Notes: generated by a model not told the origin, from the sequence alone. Positions 25,101 to 37,248 are shown, counted from the first letter of the stretch. The stretch: DNA of 64,000 nucleotides from Kingdonia uniflora (GCA_014058105.1 JACGCM010001272.1:310001-374000); one strand, 5' to 3'. Numbers and translations: made by a program.

Positions 25101-28100
25101 GATACCACCAGTTAAAAAGGGATGCACTGCAGATGCTGTCTATAATGAATGCTTTGAGCAGATTTTCCATCAAAATGAGAAGTACTACAAGAGATATCCT
25201 AAGGACATCGAAGTTGTTTGTGAAGTCGTGAGTTATTTGGCCGAATCTGAAGGAGGAGGGGTGAGGCATCCTTTGACCAGATATGAGTTTTATCTCCTTA
25301 TATGATGTTGATAATCATGTTTAAGTACTTCAAAATTTCTGTTTACTGTAGGTGGTTCTTCCATCCGGGGGATTATTAACTGCGAGAGGATTGCAGATTA
25401 TTGGGTTATCAGGTTTAGGATCAAGTACTGGTTTTGAGCGCTTGCACTACATGTAAAATACTTTTTAATTTAATTCACTTTGATAGAGTCTGCACTTTGA
25501 ATTCTTGGGATTGACTAGGTGTCTACTATTCACTGTAGGTTTGAGAGGGTCTGGGATCCTATACTCGTTCCAGGTGCTAAGAAGAGTATTAGTTATTTCT
25601 TCTTGAAAGAGGTAAGAAAACCACTTTACTGTGTCATTCCTTGTATCTGCTACTCATGTTTAAAATATCTAATAAAATTCCTGACCAGTAGGAGTGATAA
25701 ATGCATTCTTGTTGCTGGCTGATATGATATTAAGTTTATTAACAAAAAACTAAATATCTAATTTATCTGATAATACTGAGTATTGTGAAATAGTGCCTTT
25801 TTTTGCAATATGTTAAGAGTTACATGAGACAATAAAATTAAATATGAGAAGTTACTTGAAAAGCTAACTGACTATTTGCTTGTACAGATTGAGAACTGGA
25901 TGGCATTTGATACAAATCCGCTCTATGCTCTAATGCACGAATCTATATATTGCCAGGTTATATTCTTTGCCTTCACCACCTTGAATCTTTTTTGATACAT
26001 GGCGTGCTGATTCTGAAGTATACTGTACGCCATTAATATTGTGTACTAAAATTATGTGAAGTATCTTCTTATTTGTGCATTTTTGACACTGAAGGGTTCT
26101 GCTTCACGGTGGTCTGCTCACAGAATAAGAAAAGAAGAGAAACACAGCAGGTTTGATGCAATCAAGGCTCTAAAGGAAGGTGGTCCAATACTGTTCACAG
26201 GAGAGGTATGCACATTAAGTTTGGTCATAGAAGAATTGATACCAGTTATAAACTCTTTTAGTACATGATTTTAGGATATTGTAAAGGACTAAGTGAAATT
26301 TTGTGAAATTAAGCTTATTCGTCCTCCATTTGGATGATGAGAGTGATAGAGTAACGAGCTGCTGGAAGTTCGACAATTCTTCTTTTATGAACTTGTCAGT
26401 AAATCTGTCTCAGTCACTTGCCTAGCTGTATCTAAGAGTTCTTCATATGATCAAAGGTTTCTTGCTATTTAAGAGTGTCAATGAATCGGTTCCTATCTTG
26501 CATCAAGCTACCTGAAATTTGAACCATAACCACTACTCATTCCCATTGTTTCTGGTATTGGTTCAGGTTTTCTGATACCATCATCTTGGTAGTGATAATA
26601 TGGTGCTCATAACTGGAAACATTAGAGTCTCTTCTGGAACATTAGCCAGAAACGATAATAGCCCTCGTAGCATCTTTGCGTCGAACTAGGATTTTCAAAT
26701 CCTTTATTACGAATTGATCAACCAAACAAGTGAGAAAAATTCACTTTCTTCACTAATGAAAGCATACTTTTTTTAAGAGATTCTTTCTAATTTCGCTTAG
26801 GCCTTTCCATATTTAAAGCTCCGATATGGCTTATTTTGGATGAGAAAATCTAAAGTTGTAGGAGTTCATTGTGGATTGAAAGCATCCAGTATTCTTGTGA
26901 GGAACATGAGAGACTTGGCCTATTTTTGGACATTGGATGTGGTGGCCACTCTAAAATTTAAATCCCGATGTTGCCTACTGGTTTTTCATATGCAAAACTT
27001 GTCTTGAGGTGTGTGCTTTTTGCTACGTTTTTCTCTTTACTTAATGTCATTATTGGTACATCCATTATCACCACTCACCCGTTAGTCTGAGTTTTGGGGT
27101 TTATTATGAGTACCCATTTTTTTGAAAAAGGAAGCTAGGGTTAGGCAGACCCCTACCAGATGTTACTGATTATACAAAGATTACAATCTAGGATAGTATT
27201 TTCTATTTGCATCTGCAATGCAAAAATTTACAAGTTCTAAGGGAAAACTACTAGAGAAGACAAGAAGCTCAGTAGAAATGTCAGTAAGGAGGTGATGTAG
27301 TGTGCCATTTTGTTGCCTTCTCTTTGCTTGAATATTATGTCCAGGTCAGTCATACTTTTTAGTGTCTTCCTTTCCAATCTTAGATCTCTCATATAGGCCC
27401 ATGCATCCTCACATTTCAACTTCATCACCTGAACGACATATGAAGAATCTGAGACAATACACGAGCTCTGAAATCCGGGAAGACCTGCTATAGACAGCTT
27501 TCACTTCTAGTACTCCAATGCCATAATTTCCAGAGCAAGCTTTATTGAAGGCAACAATAGGGAACCCATTAGGCAACTTAAAGATCCCTCTCAGAGTTGG
27601 CACGTCCATCCACATTCAGTAGAATCTGATGCTTCCAATCCTGCATCCATTCAATCCAAATGAGTATGCATTTTATAACACATGAAGCACATTGTGAGTT
27701 GTGACCAATTACATTCCATGTCTTGGGATTTTGTCCCAGGTTTTTTCCGACTTGGTTGCGTGTGGGACATGCATGTGTCTACCCTGTCTCTCACATATTT
27801 ATTGTCTTTGAAAACATCAATTATATGAAATAGGATTCATATTTATATATCTTATATATTTGTAGAAACTATATAACTAAATGTTGGGTGGGGGTTTGCT
27901 GCTACAGATGGTATTTCCTTGGATGTTTGATGAAATTCATGCTTTGAAACCTTTTAAAGATGCTGCACATTTGTTGGCTAAGAAGAAAGATTGGCCTTCA
28001 CTGTACGACATTGCCGTATTGAACAACAACAAGGTGAGCTTCTATCTATGTATTTGCACTTCTTGGTTGCTCTAGGATCCTATTTAGGAGTTTTCATCTT

Positions 28101-28441
28101 TTAATTTCTAGGTTTCTCAAACGGCTTAATAGCTTTGCCCTCCCATCTTGAAAACTAGTATGAAGTAGAAGCCAGTTTTATGACAGGAAACTAGTACTAT
28201 CCATGGACAATTCTTCCGTTTTTTATGGTATTGGTATTATCACCAGGTACCTGTTGTCGCTGCTGTTTATTACGAAGATATGTTTGTGAACTTTAAGCTA
28301 GCTATGGGTACAGCAAAAGAGATCGCGGGGATTAGGTTGTGGGTAACTAACGAGTTCATGCATTCTGGTTTGCGTGATGGCGGAGGTGATGTTTTCGATC
28401 ACTTGCTGGGGTTGCTAGATGGACGGAAGCCCTTGTTTTGA
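22152..28441 (+). CDS. Prolyl aminopeptidase-like alpha/beta hydrolase (family S33), ten exons
   Basis: Exons: 22152-22494, 23772-23911, 23982-24155, 25024-25260, 25352-25452, 25539-25611, 25888-25956, 26095-26205, 27908-28033, 28247-28441. All introns are GT-AG and phases join without a stop, giving 522 residues. The closest family I recall is the Arabidopsis At3g61540 type (about 515 aa). Prolyl aminopeptidases remove N-terminal proline from peptides. The oxyanion block QGGPG is in exon 2. The nucleophile box GQ|SYGG spans exons 3/4, so the Ser is the first codon of exon 4. The Asp (YYEDMFVNF) and His (NEFMHSGLRD) are in exon 10. Residues 1-60 are rich in Leu, Arg and Ser with no acidic residue, like an organelle transit peptide. 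An internal ATG at 22332 would give a 462-residue cytosolic form. It is the only intact cellular gene here. Confidence 0.9.
22757..23322 (-). repeat. Copia-like LTR in intron 1 of the peptidase gene
   Basis: It begins TGTTAGGAAACTAGG and ends CATGAAACCCCAACA, so the tips TGTTAGG and CCAACA form LTR-like inverted ends (566 bp). It contains a run of 19 C (22878-22896) and TTCGAA-rich motifs near 23200-23275. Adjacent sequence 'atctccacctcggcg' to about 23610 looks like non-coding internal element sequence. No second LTR is present, so it is a fragment. Orientation is inferred from which side carries internal sequence. Confidence 0.55.
24156..25023 (+). other. Intron 3 of the peptidase gene
   Basis: An 868-bp GT-AG intron. 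It is AT-rich with a short CA run near 24256 and a run of 8 C near 24862. I see no coding or clear transposon structure. Confidence 0.6.
27120..27640 (-). mobile_element. LINE RNase H fragment in intron 8
   Basis: On the - strand 27615-27237 reads as a degraded RVT_3-type RNase H end: FKLPNGFPIVAFNKA, SGNYGIGVLEVKAV and the closing block FKQREGNKMAHY typical of plant LINE 3' ends. A T-run at about 27119 ('attttttt') on the + strand may be the reversed A-tail. It is a 5'-truncated LINE copy lying inside the 1.7-kb intron 8 and spliced out with it. Confidence 0.6.
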
Positions 28442-28587
28442 GTGAGTACCACATTCTCTTAACCCCGTCCAACAAATACAATGCCACACAAGTATTTTTT
28501 GGTTTTAAATTCTTTCTTAGAAAGGCAGGATCCGAATTTTTTAAAATTTTCAATTTTGTAAACGACTAGAAGTCTGTTTTTCTACCA

Positions 28588-28593
28588 AATAAA
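28588..28593 (+). terminator. Candidate poly(A) signal of the peptidase gene
   Basis: AATAAA lies 147 bp after the TGA stop and 63 bp before the target duplication of element D. Plant signals are loose, so this is a candidate only. Confidence 0.4.
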
Positions 28594-28655
28594 TAGTATG
28601 TTAATGTATGACCGTGTTGCCATTTTTTGATTCTCTTACGGAATTTGTAACTTGG

Positions 28656-29092
28656 TAATCCACAATACGAATCAAGAATAAACTAATAGAAGAATAATGC
28701 GAAGAACACACAAATTGGTGGGAGAATTATCTTTTAGAGCTTTAATTGCTCAATTGAATTGATTACAATCAAATTTCTCTCAAATCCTAAATCTTTCTTT
28801 CAGAATTTGGATTGATCTAACATACTCTAATTTTGCCTACTCTTGCCCCTTTATGAGGGTTACAAGTTCATAGTTATAAAACTTGGACAAATATGCCCTT
28901 AAATGCCTAAAACAATAGGTTGAATCACGCCTGAAAAATGTATTCGAACAGACTAAATGACTATTCGAATAAAAATATGTAGACACTTGTTTCTTCGAAT
29001 AGAAAGAAAAGTCTATTCGAATACAAGAGGGTGTAAAAGTCTGTTCGATAGTCTTTAAAAAGTCTAAAAAATACCCAGATCCTTCTGGATCA
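28656..29092 (-). repeat. 3' LTR of element D
   Basis: It shares 'taatccacaatacgaatc' at the left and 'ggatca' at the right with the other LTR. It is 437 bp against 526 bp; the missing part is mostly in the TTCGAA-rich stretch. Next to it on the internal side, 'aaaggagggagcca' on the - strand is a good polypurine tract. Confidence 0.9.
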
Positions 29093-29139
29093 TGGCTCCC
29101 TCCTTTAGGAGCTTTGAGCTCCTGCTCAAGCTAAAACTG

Positions 29140-30167
29140 GAGTTGTGGGAATGCGGCCATGCTTATTTTCCTGCTGTACCACTACAACTTGCTAGGTAGT
29201 TTACATTTCTTCCCAACTCGGAACGACTCAATACTACCCCGTCTAGGTCGCCCTCTTGAAAAGTACACTTAACCCGATACTTGTTGTGTCGAGCCTTATA
29301 TTTTGCTTGAGTTTTGTTCAATTGTGCTTCAACCGCCTCATGAACCTTGCTTATCCTCTAAATGAAATGTTGAGCTTTAACTTGTTCCTCTTTCTCCTTT
29401 CCTGACACCGTCTTGTCGCAAAGACTAAAAGCCAAATTAAAAGGGCTTTGAGGAAAGTACCCCAAACAAACTTCAAATGGAGACTTCAAAGTGGTTCCAT
29501 GAATCGCCCGGTTAAACGCAAACTGAAGATACGACAAACTCTCATCCCAAGTCTTAGGATGCTTAGAATGGATTCCCCGTAGTGAATGTACTAAAGTACG
29601 AATAACTATCTCTGTTTGCCCGTCAGTCTGCGGATGAAAAGAGGTTCTTCTCTTCAACTTAGTGTCTATCATCCCCCATAACGATATCCAGAAATGCCCT
29701 AAAAAGTGGTTGTCCCTATTATAAATAATATAAGAAAGGAGCCTAAAATTCTTCCAGTCTCTGAAAAGCAATTGTGTTGCTCCTTCCCCGGTGATCCTCT
29801 TCTGGCATGGAAAAATAATAATCATCTTGTTGAATCAATCCACTACCACAAACAAACAGTCATTCTTATACTTGGTCATGGGCAAACCACCCATAAAATT
29901 TATCGAAATGCTCTCCCAAGGTCGGTTAGGAACTGGTAATGGTAAGTACAATCCTAACTTCCGATTAGAAGGCTTCGATGTGTTGCATAGCACGCAACCA
30001 CGAACCACACGAGTAGCATTCACCTGCATCGTCGGGCATTAAACATAATGCCGCGAATTCAAAATAGTCTTCTCAACCCCGAAATGACTTGCTACCTGGG
30101 AACAATGTGCCTTTCGAATCCAATGCAAACGGTCTCCACCCTCAGGAATACATAGTAGACTGCCCCT
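29140..30167 (-). pseudogene. Integrase of element D
   Basis: The - strand has a zinc-binding remnant (HFGVEKTILNSRHY ... CVLCNTSKPS), a core with WESISINFMGGLP and FVVVDRF, and the block FHPQTDGQTEIVIRTL with the catalytic Glu. It continues KTWDESLSYLQFAFNRAIHG and SPFEVCLGY. The 155-codon piece 29825-29358 is open. Stops and shifts interrupt the N-terminal part and the C-terminus. Confidence 0.8.
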
Positions 30168-30690
30168 TTAAATCAAACCATCCTTCAATACATACTCGCA
30201 TGTCTTGCCTTGTAGCAACTTCTCGTGAATCACGCTGAGCTCATTGTCGGCGTCATACCCTGTAATGTATTTAGAAGGAATAATAGGTTGTATCTGCATA
30301 ACTAACAACAAAGACATCCACTTTATATGGCGAGCTTGCTGCAGCTTGGACTGCGTAGATACAAACTGTAATGGTTTGTTATCGGAATATACCACAACCT
30401 CCTTCCCCAATAAGTAACTTCGCTAATGTTTCATTGATTAATATAATGCGTAGAACTTCTTATCGTAGGTAGGATAATTGCGTACTACATCTCAGAATGG
30501 TAGGCAACCGGCTTCCCATCCTGTAAAAGAATTGCCTCCAATGCATAGTCTGACGCATCTGTCTCGACCTCAAAAGACGCTGCAAATTGGGCAACGCTAA
30601 CACTAGTGCATCTGTAATTTTGTGCTTCAGTAACAGAAAAGTCTTCTCATGGTGATCTTCCCACACAAACTTTACCCCCGCCTTTGTCAA
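30168..30690 (-). pseudogene. RNase H of element D
   Basis: The - strand gives KTFLLLKHKITDALVLALPN after the RT, then a frame-shifted middle and VVVYSDNKPLQFVSTQSKL with QARHIKWMSLL, typical of Ty3/Gypsy RNase H. Stops near 30480 and 30420 break it. Confidence 0.7.
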
Positions 30691-30744
30691 GGAATTTAAC
30701 GGTGCAACTATTTGTATAAAATGCCTAATAAACTTTTGTAAATA

Positions 30745-31568
30745 CTAACAAGAACCCATAAAATTCCTCACTTCTGTCACTGTACGGGGTCTAGGCCAAT
30801 TAGTAATGACCGAGACCTTCTCTGGATCGACTTTAAGCTCACCGACGCCAACAATAAATCCCAAGTATACTATCTCCTTCTTCCCAAATTCGCACTTCTT
30901 CCCATTTAAAAAAACTTGGTGTGATTGCAAAACACCCAACACTTTGCACGCCCAACACTTTGCACGCCCAACACTTTGCGTAAATGCCTAAGGTGCTCTT
31001 CTCATGTTTGATTATATATTAAGATGTCATCAAAATACGCAATCACGAAATCATCAATAAAAGCACGAAGTACCTCATCCATTAACCGTATAAATGTTGT
31101 TGGAGCATTGTATAACCCAAAGGGCATCACAAACCACTCAAAGAGTCATTGTTTGGTCTTGAACGCTGTCTTCCAAATATCTTATTCCTGGATTCTAACT
31201 TTATGGTAACCCGACTTAAGATCTAGCTTGGTGAAAAACTGAGCCTTCTGCAACTCATCTAAAAGTTCGTCAATCCATGGAAGCGAATAACGATTCTTCA
31301 CAATAATCTTGTTTACCACCTGATAATCCACACACATTCTCCAAGACCCATCCTTCTTCGACACCAATAACACCGGTGAACCACAAGGTGAACAACTTGG
31401 AGTAATAACCCCTTGCTCTAGGAGTTCTTGTATCTGTTTCTTGATTTCATTAGACTCTGTGACAGAAGTTCGATACAACCCAATTTTGGGTAGTGGCTCA
31501 CCATTCACCAAGGTGATATCATGCTCCACATCCCTATTGCGCGACATCCCTTCTATGTCAATAAACAA
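30745..31568 (-). pseudogene. Reverse transcriptase of element D
   Basis: The - strand has [47 protein letters not shown] and the active site [12 protein letters not shown] at about 31009-31044. KKEIVYLGFIVGVG and DPEKVSVITNWPRPRTVTEV follow. Stops occur after KVRIQE and after IYNQT. A short triplicated 'cacgcccaacactttg' unit at 30940-30980 disturbs the frame. Confidence 0.85.
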
Positions 31569-31607
31569 ATCATTATACTCCTCTTACAACTTCTCCATAT
31601 CTGTTTG

Positions 31608-31907
31608 TTACTTAAGAGACATTGCCAAAGTAGACAACACCTTAGCCGACGGACCCTCTTGAACCGGTCGCATCAACAACAATACAAACTTGTTGTTCGC
31701 ATTAACCAACCTATTCACCTGAGTCGCCGTTACTAAATTATTGGTAGTGAGCGTACACTGCTTATTGATATTTAACTCCGCGTCTTTCTGAATCCAACCC
31801 AAGCCATACGGCTTAGGATGAGCCACAGTTGTCAAACCCATCTTCTTTACCACCGTCTCAAATATCAAATTCTTCTGACTACCCAGATCAATGATGGCCT
31901 CAACCAA
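31608..31907 (-). pseudogene. Aspartic protease of element D
   Basis: A 99-codon - strand frame starts VEAIIDLGSQKNLIF, which matches the retropepsin box with the usual D-[TS]-G changed to DLG. It lies between gag and RT. The changed residue suggests an inactive protease. Confidence 0.6.
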
Positions 31908-32030
31908 ACTCTACTTCACTTGAATGCTAACATGAAAACGTTCTTCTCAACTCGCCTCTTTAGTAGCGGATAGTGCACATTTCTCTTTCTTGCTCCTCTC
32001 CTCCTTCGGCCTAAGCTCCGGGTAAAGTTT

Positions 32031-32956
32031 CTAATATTTATCTGAAATTTGCCCATTTGCCTTACAAGGACTACAGTAATTCTCTCTGGATGATGACTCA
32101 TCTCCTTTGGACTCCCATTTATGCTCATTCTTCCAACTAGACCTGTACCCCAACTTGCTCTTGTCGTCTTTCTTGTCACTCTTTAAGTACTTGCCTTCAA
32201 TAACAATTGCCTTAACGGTAACATCTTCGATATTTTCCATAGGAAAGAGCTTTAACTCTTTTCTAATAGACTCCGACAAACTCCCTGTATATTTCATGAA
32301 CACCTAATACTCATCCACATCAATGTCCAAAATCAACGCTTGGTTATGAAACTCCGTAGTGAACTGTTGTATGAATTGCCCAAATTTTTGACGCAAATTG
32401 TACTATTTGTACCATCGCTCTTGTTCATACCCAATTGGATAGAATTGCTTCCTTACTAACACCTTAAACTCTTTCCAACTCAAACTTCCTACTTCGTGAC
32501 GTTTCCGATAGGACTTCCACCGCTTGAGTGCATAACTTGCGAATTGTAATGTAGAAAAACAAATTTTATTAGCATTGTAGTATTCGTAAACATAAAATAG
32601 GTCTTTATCCTATCTAACCAATTATCCAATTTCTCGGCATCGATTGAACCATCGAATACCATAATTTTAATCTTAAAGTCGATACGAAGATTACTCATAA
32701 GATTCATTGACTTACCAATACCCGATCGCTCATTGACGGATTTAGCATCACTCGAATCACTATCTACCTCCTCAGTACCCCCGTCTATATCCTTCTCCAC
32801 AACCCCTTTCTTCTTCGAGCGTACTTGCCGTTTCACCGAAGTGGAAGCTTGTGCGAGGTTCGTGAGACGTAATTGCTCTACCAACTCCCCTAGAATAGTA
32901 GTTAGGTTAGAAACTTTCGTTTCCAAAGTCGTTAGTCGATCTTCAGAATCGCCCAT
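32031..32956 (-). pseudogene. Gag of element D
   Basis: From ATG at 32956 the - strand gives MGDSEDRLTTLETKVSNL, a coiled coil typical of these gags, and then the capsid block IKIMVFDGSIDAEKLDNWLDRI. A frameshift near 32490 and missing middle follow. The 3' part (32303-32031) is Lys-rich with a broken zinc knuckle (YCSPCKANGQISDKY). Confidence 0.75.
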
Positions 32957-33091
32957 CTCCAAATTTATCTTCTTTTAGTTAGGTTTCTGGTAAATCTTTA
33001 ATGAACTTATTAGCTTCTCCTTCGTTTGCTTGAGTCGATTACGTGTAGAGAACATAAACCACAATTTCCCCCGAGAATCGTTACTGAAAAA

Positions 33092-33100
33092 CTGATACCA
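33092..33100 (-). other. Primer-binding site of element D (initiator Met tRNA)
   Basis: On the - strand TGGTATCAG follows the LTR after two bases. This is the start of the usual plant iMet-tRNA complement (TGGTATCAGAGC); the rest has decayed. Confidence 0.7.
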
Positions 33101-33102
33101 CT

Positions 33103-33628
33103 TAATCCACAATACGAATCAAGAATAACATAATAGAAGAATAATGCGAAGAATACACAAATAGGTGGGAAAAATTCCTTTTTAGAGCTTTAATTGCTCA
33201 ATTGAATTCATTACAATCAAATTTCTTTCAAACCCTAAATCTCTTTTTCAGAATTTGGATTGATCTAACATACTCTAATCTTGCATTGCCTTGCCCCTTT
33301 ATGAGGGTTACAAGTTCCTAGTTACAAAACTTGGACAAATATGCCCTTAAACGCCTAAAACAATAGGTTGAATCGCGCCTCTGTTCGAACAGACATTAAG
33401 TCTATTCGAATAAAATTATTCAGACATGTGTTTCTTCGAATAGACTTAAAAGTCTGTTTAAACAGAAAAAGTGTATTCGAACAGACTAAATATCTATTCG
33501 AATAAAATACTCAGACACCTATTTCTTCGAATAGAAAAAAAGTATATTCGAACACAAATGGGTGTATTCGAACCTGTTCGAATAGACTTTAAAAAAAGTC
33601 TAAAAAATACTCGGATCCTCCCGGATCA
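33103..33628 (-). repeat. 5' LTR of element D
   Basis: 526 bp, paired with 28656-29092. On the - strand it runs TGATCC...GGATTA. About 33380-33590 holds nine TTCGAA sites, several inside the palindrome TATTCGAATA or TGTTCGAACA. Confidence 0.9.
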
Positions 33629-33633
33629 CTTAG

Positions 33634-34240
33634 ATATTTCAGATTTAGTATGTCCTAAATGAACCAACAATGGAAACTAACTCAGCTGTTCATTGATCTC
33701 AAGTTAACTAATATGTGTAGGTTGTTTAATCCAAAAGCAACTTACGACAATGACAGTGTCAAACCAAGGATACCCCTTGGACCTGTTGAACATTGAGGCT
33801 TATTTGCGCGGCTAGTTTTGTTTGGATAGGATCCCTGAAACCAAGGTCTAAACCATAACTTTGGGGATTTGAGCATCAAAATCTGGTAGTTATACGAGAT
33901 TAATCGACTCGAACTCAACTGTGGTATGTCGTTACTAAAAGTAATGTAACCACCAGTATTTCAACACTAGTATTCCCTAGCTACAGTACAAACTATAAAG
34001 AAAGGTACCGCGAGAGCGAGAGTGAGAGTGACATGCATCTTCCAAGTGTTTGAAACAAAAATTACACAAAGTTCTTTAAACAATAAACAGTGACAACAAT
34101 TTGGAATCTTATGTCAAGGTCAAGGGAGATGTTTCTCACCAGAGATTCTGAGAGTGGTTTTTATCTTCATATTCTAACATCAATTTTCCACGATATATAG
34201 ACCAGGATTTTTTGTGCTATCTTTCCCAGTAAGAGTTTAG
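33634..34240. other. Interval between elements D and B
   Basis: Probably old flanking DNA of the peptidase gene, because D inserted into it. I see no gene, LTR or repeat, apart from a short GA-rich patch near 34012-34030. Confidence 0.5.
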
Positions 34241-34244
34241 ACTA

Positions 34245-36530
34245 ATGTTACCTTTAAACAATCTTGTTAAATGTATTTTAAATGTTATTGAGGCATGCCC
34301 TGCCCAATTGAATAGGAATATGTGGGAAGTGATAAACGTATGTGATAACCTGAATAGAAGGTAGGCTAGCAAGGGGGCGAAGAGGAGAATAACCCCTGTA
34401 GATGTTTTGCAGTATTATACTATGAAATACTATATGGTGACTAAAGGTGCGTACTTCTCTTCCAATTTGTCTCGACCTCAGTTCTTCGACCTGAATTCAA
34501 CAAGGTGAGTGTGGAATGATAACTTGATATGGGTGAAGGGTTATTGCCTCCAGAGAGTGGATGAGGAACCCATGGATCTTATATATAAAACTCTGAAGAA
34601 AAGTAAGTAATTGTTTGTAATATCGAACTATTTTTGTGTTAGCGTTTTGTCTGTATGTAATAATGTGTTATTTGTTTTTACAGATCCTCGATCTCAGGTT
34701 GCGAGAAAGGAATCGTTGATCGATATTGTAGCTCGAGAAGGATCAAAGCTCGAGATTATTTTGGGAGAGCTCGAAATTAGCCAATTTAAAAGGGCTAACA
34801 GCAGGTCTGAAAAGGTTCAAAAGTCTCAAGCGGAAAGAAAGATGACAAGATTTAGTGCGACCGTTGGAGATGGAGGGAGGGTAGCATTGGATGCTGAAGG
34901 ACGTCCAATATTGAAAAGAGCTGTACCGATTGCGTTTAAGGCAAATCCCGTGGGGGTTACATCGAGCAAGTTAATTCAGGGGCACCCAAAAAGGAAGACT
35001 GTAAAGGTTGATGGCTTGAACTCGACGACCACGGAGAGTAGAGAGGTTGCCTTGAGTTCGAAAAAGAGGAAGGTGGACGTTCCTACTCCTGTGAGTGAGG
35101 TGAAAGAGGCCGGGAGTAGTCCTACTGTAGAGCACGAGCTGCTGGTCCTGGAGAATAAGACGAGGGTAGCAGCTCGAGAAGGGTACGAGGAGCTGGACAT
35201 GTCTCTGAAGTTAGAGCTTTGTAGAGTAAGTTGAATACTTCATTCTGTTATAATTTTGTGTAATTTTCGAACTGAAATGTTACTTTTTGTTGTAGATGTC
35301 CCGTTTGCTGAAAGGAATCCGTCTCGGGTCCGAGGATGGGAGGACTGAGCACTAGAAAAGAGTAGCTGAGCTCGAGAAGAGGGTTGCTCCTTGAGGCCGA
35401 TGTAGCTCTGGAAAAAGACCGCTCGAGCTATGCGAAGGATTCGTGCTGGGTCATAATACTTGAACTTACAGAGGAGACGAAGAAGAATATTGAGGAAGTT
35501 TCAGTTGCTCGTGACAACCTTGGCCAGAAGCTCATAGATGTTGGATACTCTGTGTCCGATATTAAAGTGATTATAGTGGGGCATTATGTTGAAGAAGTCG
35601 ATGCTGAAGAGGAGCCTGGTGTTAACGGTGGCTCTCCTCCAGGTGTTGTAAAGGGGTTGGATGCGATCTCTACGAGGACTGATTTAGAGAACCAGGAAGG
35701 AGAGAGTGAGAAGGTAGAGCAAATATGAAATTTTGTTTTTGTCAATTGAAAACTGTGATTATATTGAATGTATGTGGAGGATATTTATGGGGTAGTCTGA
35801 GAGATGTTTTAAATATTGATTTGTAGGAACTGAAAGGTTTACGCCTCAAAATTGAGAATTTAGATAAAAAGCTTGCTAAGGAGCAAAACTCTTCAGCAAC
35901 TCTGTTGACTTCGCATACAGAGCTACATGTTAGAAAATAGATCAAATTTTTTGACTTGCTCGTTTTATATCTTTAGCGCTTGTATTAGAGAATGTAAGAG
36001 GGCAGATAAAAATAAAATCAGGTTTATCGAAAGTAATCTAAGAATTAGATCGTGTTAGAATGCTATAGAATGAAAATACAGAAAATATGTACCTTGAATT
36101 ATGAGGAAATGTAGATTGGATGGCCATCAATGCGAGAAATCTGTATAGCTTAATGCCTAAGTAGCTTCTTGTTTTGTTGGCTTGTGATAAATAGAACTCT
36201 GTTAGATATGTGTATAACAAACTGTAGTTTATAGACCGTATCTGTAGAGTATAATGCAATCAAGCTGTTTGTGCAGGCCGAACTAGAAGCTGTTCGAGCC
36301 AGCGAAGAATACGCTATGAAATGCAACTATGTGTTTAAGCTCAATTTTGGAAAGATGAAAGAGGCAAGTGAGGATAGTGCGGATTAGTATGTCAAGTTGG
36401 AGATCAAGATTGGACAAGCTGAGAAGATTGTGAATGAATTGACCCAGCAAATCGAGAGTAGAGATGCTGAAAAAGAAAAATTACAGGGGGAGCTCGTTAA
36501 TGTTCAGAGTGAGGTAACGGAATTGAAGAG
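34245..36530 (+). pseudogene. Antisense gene of element B, 5' part
   Basis: The first piece (34245-34602) reads LPLNNLVKCILNVIEACPAQ then LNRNMWEVINV, and ends with GAYFSSNLSRPQFF, a Transposase_28-like domain with two stops. A GT-AG intron (34603-34683, 81 bp, phase 1) follows, then exon 34684-35225 (DPRSQVARKESLID ...) with donor GTAAGT and acceptor at 35295. The next exon shows heptads (VAELEKRV ... LEADVALEKDRS), a TAG and a one-base shift near 35392. Two further exon-like pieces lie at 35827-35936 and 36277-36530. The last ends ...EVTELK where element A inserted, and coding resumes at 48478. The product would be a long coiled-coil protein of unknown function. Confidence 0.65.
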
Positions 36531-37248
36531 TGTAGGAGCCAAATTTCGTAGAGGGAGAAACTAACTCTTACACCTCGGGGTTGTCTTCGACTAGGGGACT
36601 AAGCAAGCATCTGATATAATAACAGATAATATTACTATACTAACACGCTTGTGTGGAGTCCTAGGATGGGTTACTCTACGACCTCTAGCGAGGATTTTTA
36701 ATGGATGATGATATATATTGAGCTTATGTAACAGGTCGAATAGAGGTTGATTACAGGGTGGTCGAAGGTAATCTTTGAGAGTTGGTGGGAAAGATTTTTT
36801 AACCCCTTCATCGTGCATCCTCCCTCTTATTTATAAGATATAGAAAGGGCTGAGTCACCATGGGAGGTCAGGTTACATGTATACCTTTTGGGGATAACTG
36901 ACCTGTACCCGGAGTCGGTTCTGACACTGTAGTTGTTGGTTCTGACACTGTAGTTGCCGAGAGGCTTGTTTCACTGTTATGCTTGGTGAGCTGGCTGTCA
37001 GACGTGTCGGCCTTCGACCGTGTATGACCATGGCCAAAAGATTTCTGGTACTGATGTTGAGTTTTGGCGCTGCTCATCTATCTTCGACTATGGCAGTTAA
37101 CTTCGATGATTCCTTCTAGTGTTCGATTAGTCTCGAAAGGCTTCGTGGACTTAGTTATTGTCTTGTTGGGCTTCGAGTCTCTAGGTAGGCTTCAATGTAG
37201 TCTTTGAGTATTCGACTTGTGCTAGAAGGTTGCGAGTAGGCTACTACA
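36531..37248 (-). repeat. 3' LTR of element A (718 bp)
   Basis: By eye it differs from the other LTR at roughly 68 positions (about 9-10%), mostly C/T and G/A changes, with no length difference. The next internal bases on the + strand are 'ttcgccccctctcag', a polypyrimidine stretch whose complement is a polypurine tract. Confidence 0.95.

Larger units (their letters stand above)
28656..33628 (-). mobile_element. Element D: Gypsy retrotransposon, chromovirus-like, complete but dead
   Basis: Both LTRs are present (28656-29092 and 33103-33628), flanked by CTTGG (28651-28655) and CTTAG (33629-33633), a 4/5 match to a 5-bp target duplication. The - strand order is PBS, gag, protease, RT, RNase H, integrase, polypurine tract. 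The PBS matches initiator Met tRNA, as in chromoviruses, and there is only one RNase H. I cannot confirm a chromodomain because the integrase C-terminus is damaged. Confidence 0.85.

Noticed and set aside
28480..28560. Possible extra exon after the peptidase stop
   Set aside because: The stop at 28439-28441 follows the family's C-terminal DGRKPLF and no acceptor or conserved frame follows.
33380..33590. Heat-shock element array in the D LTR
   Set aside because: The TTCGAA sites place TTC and GAA with no spacing, whereas heat-shock elements need two bases between them.
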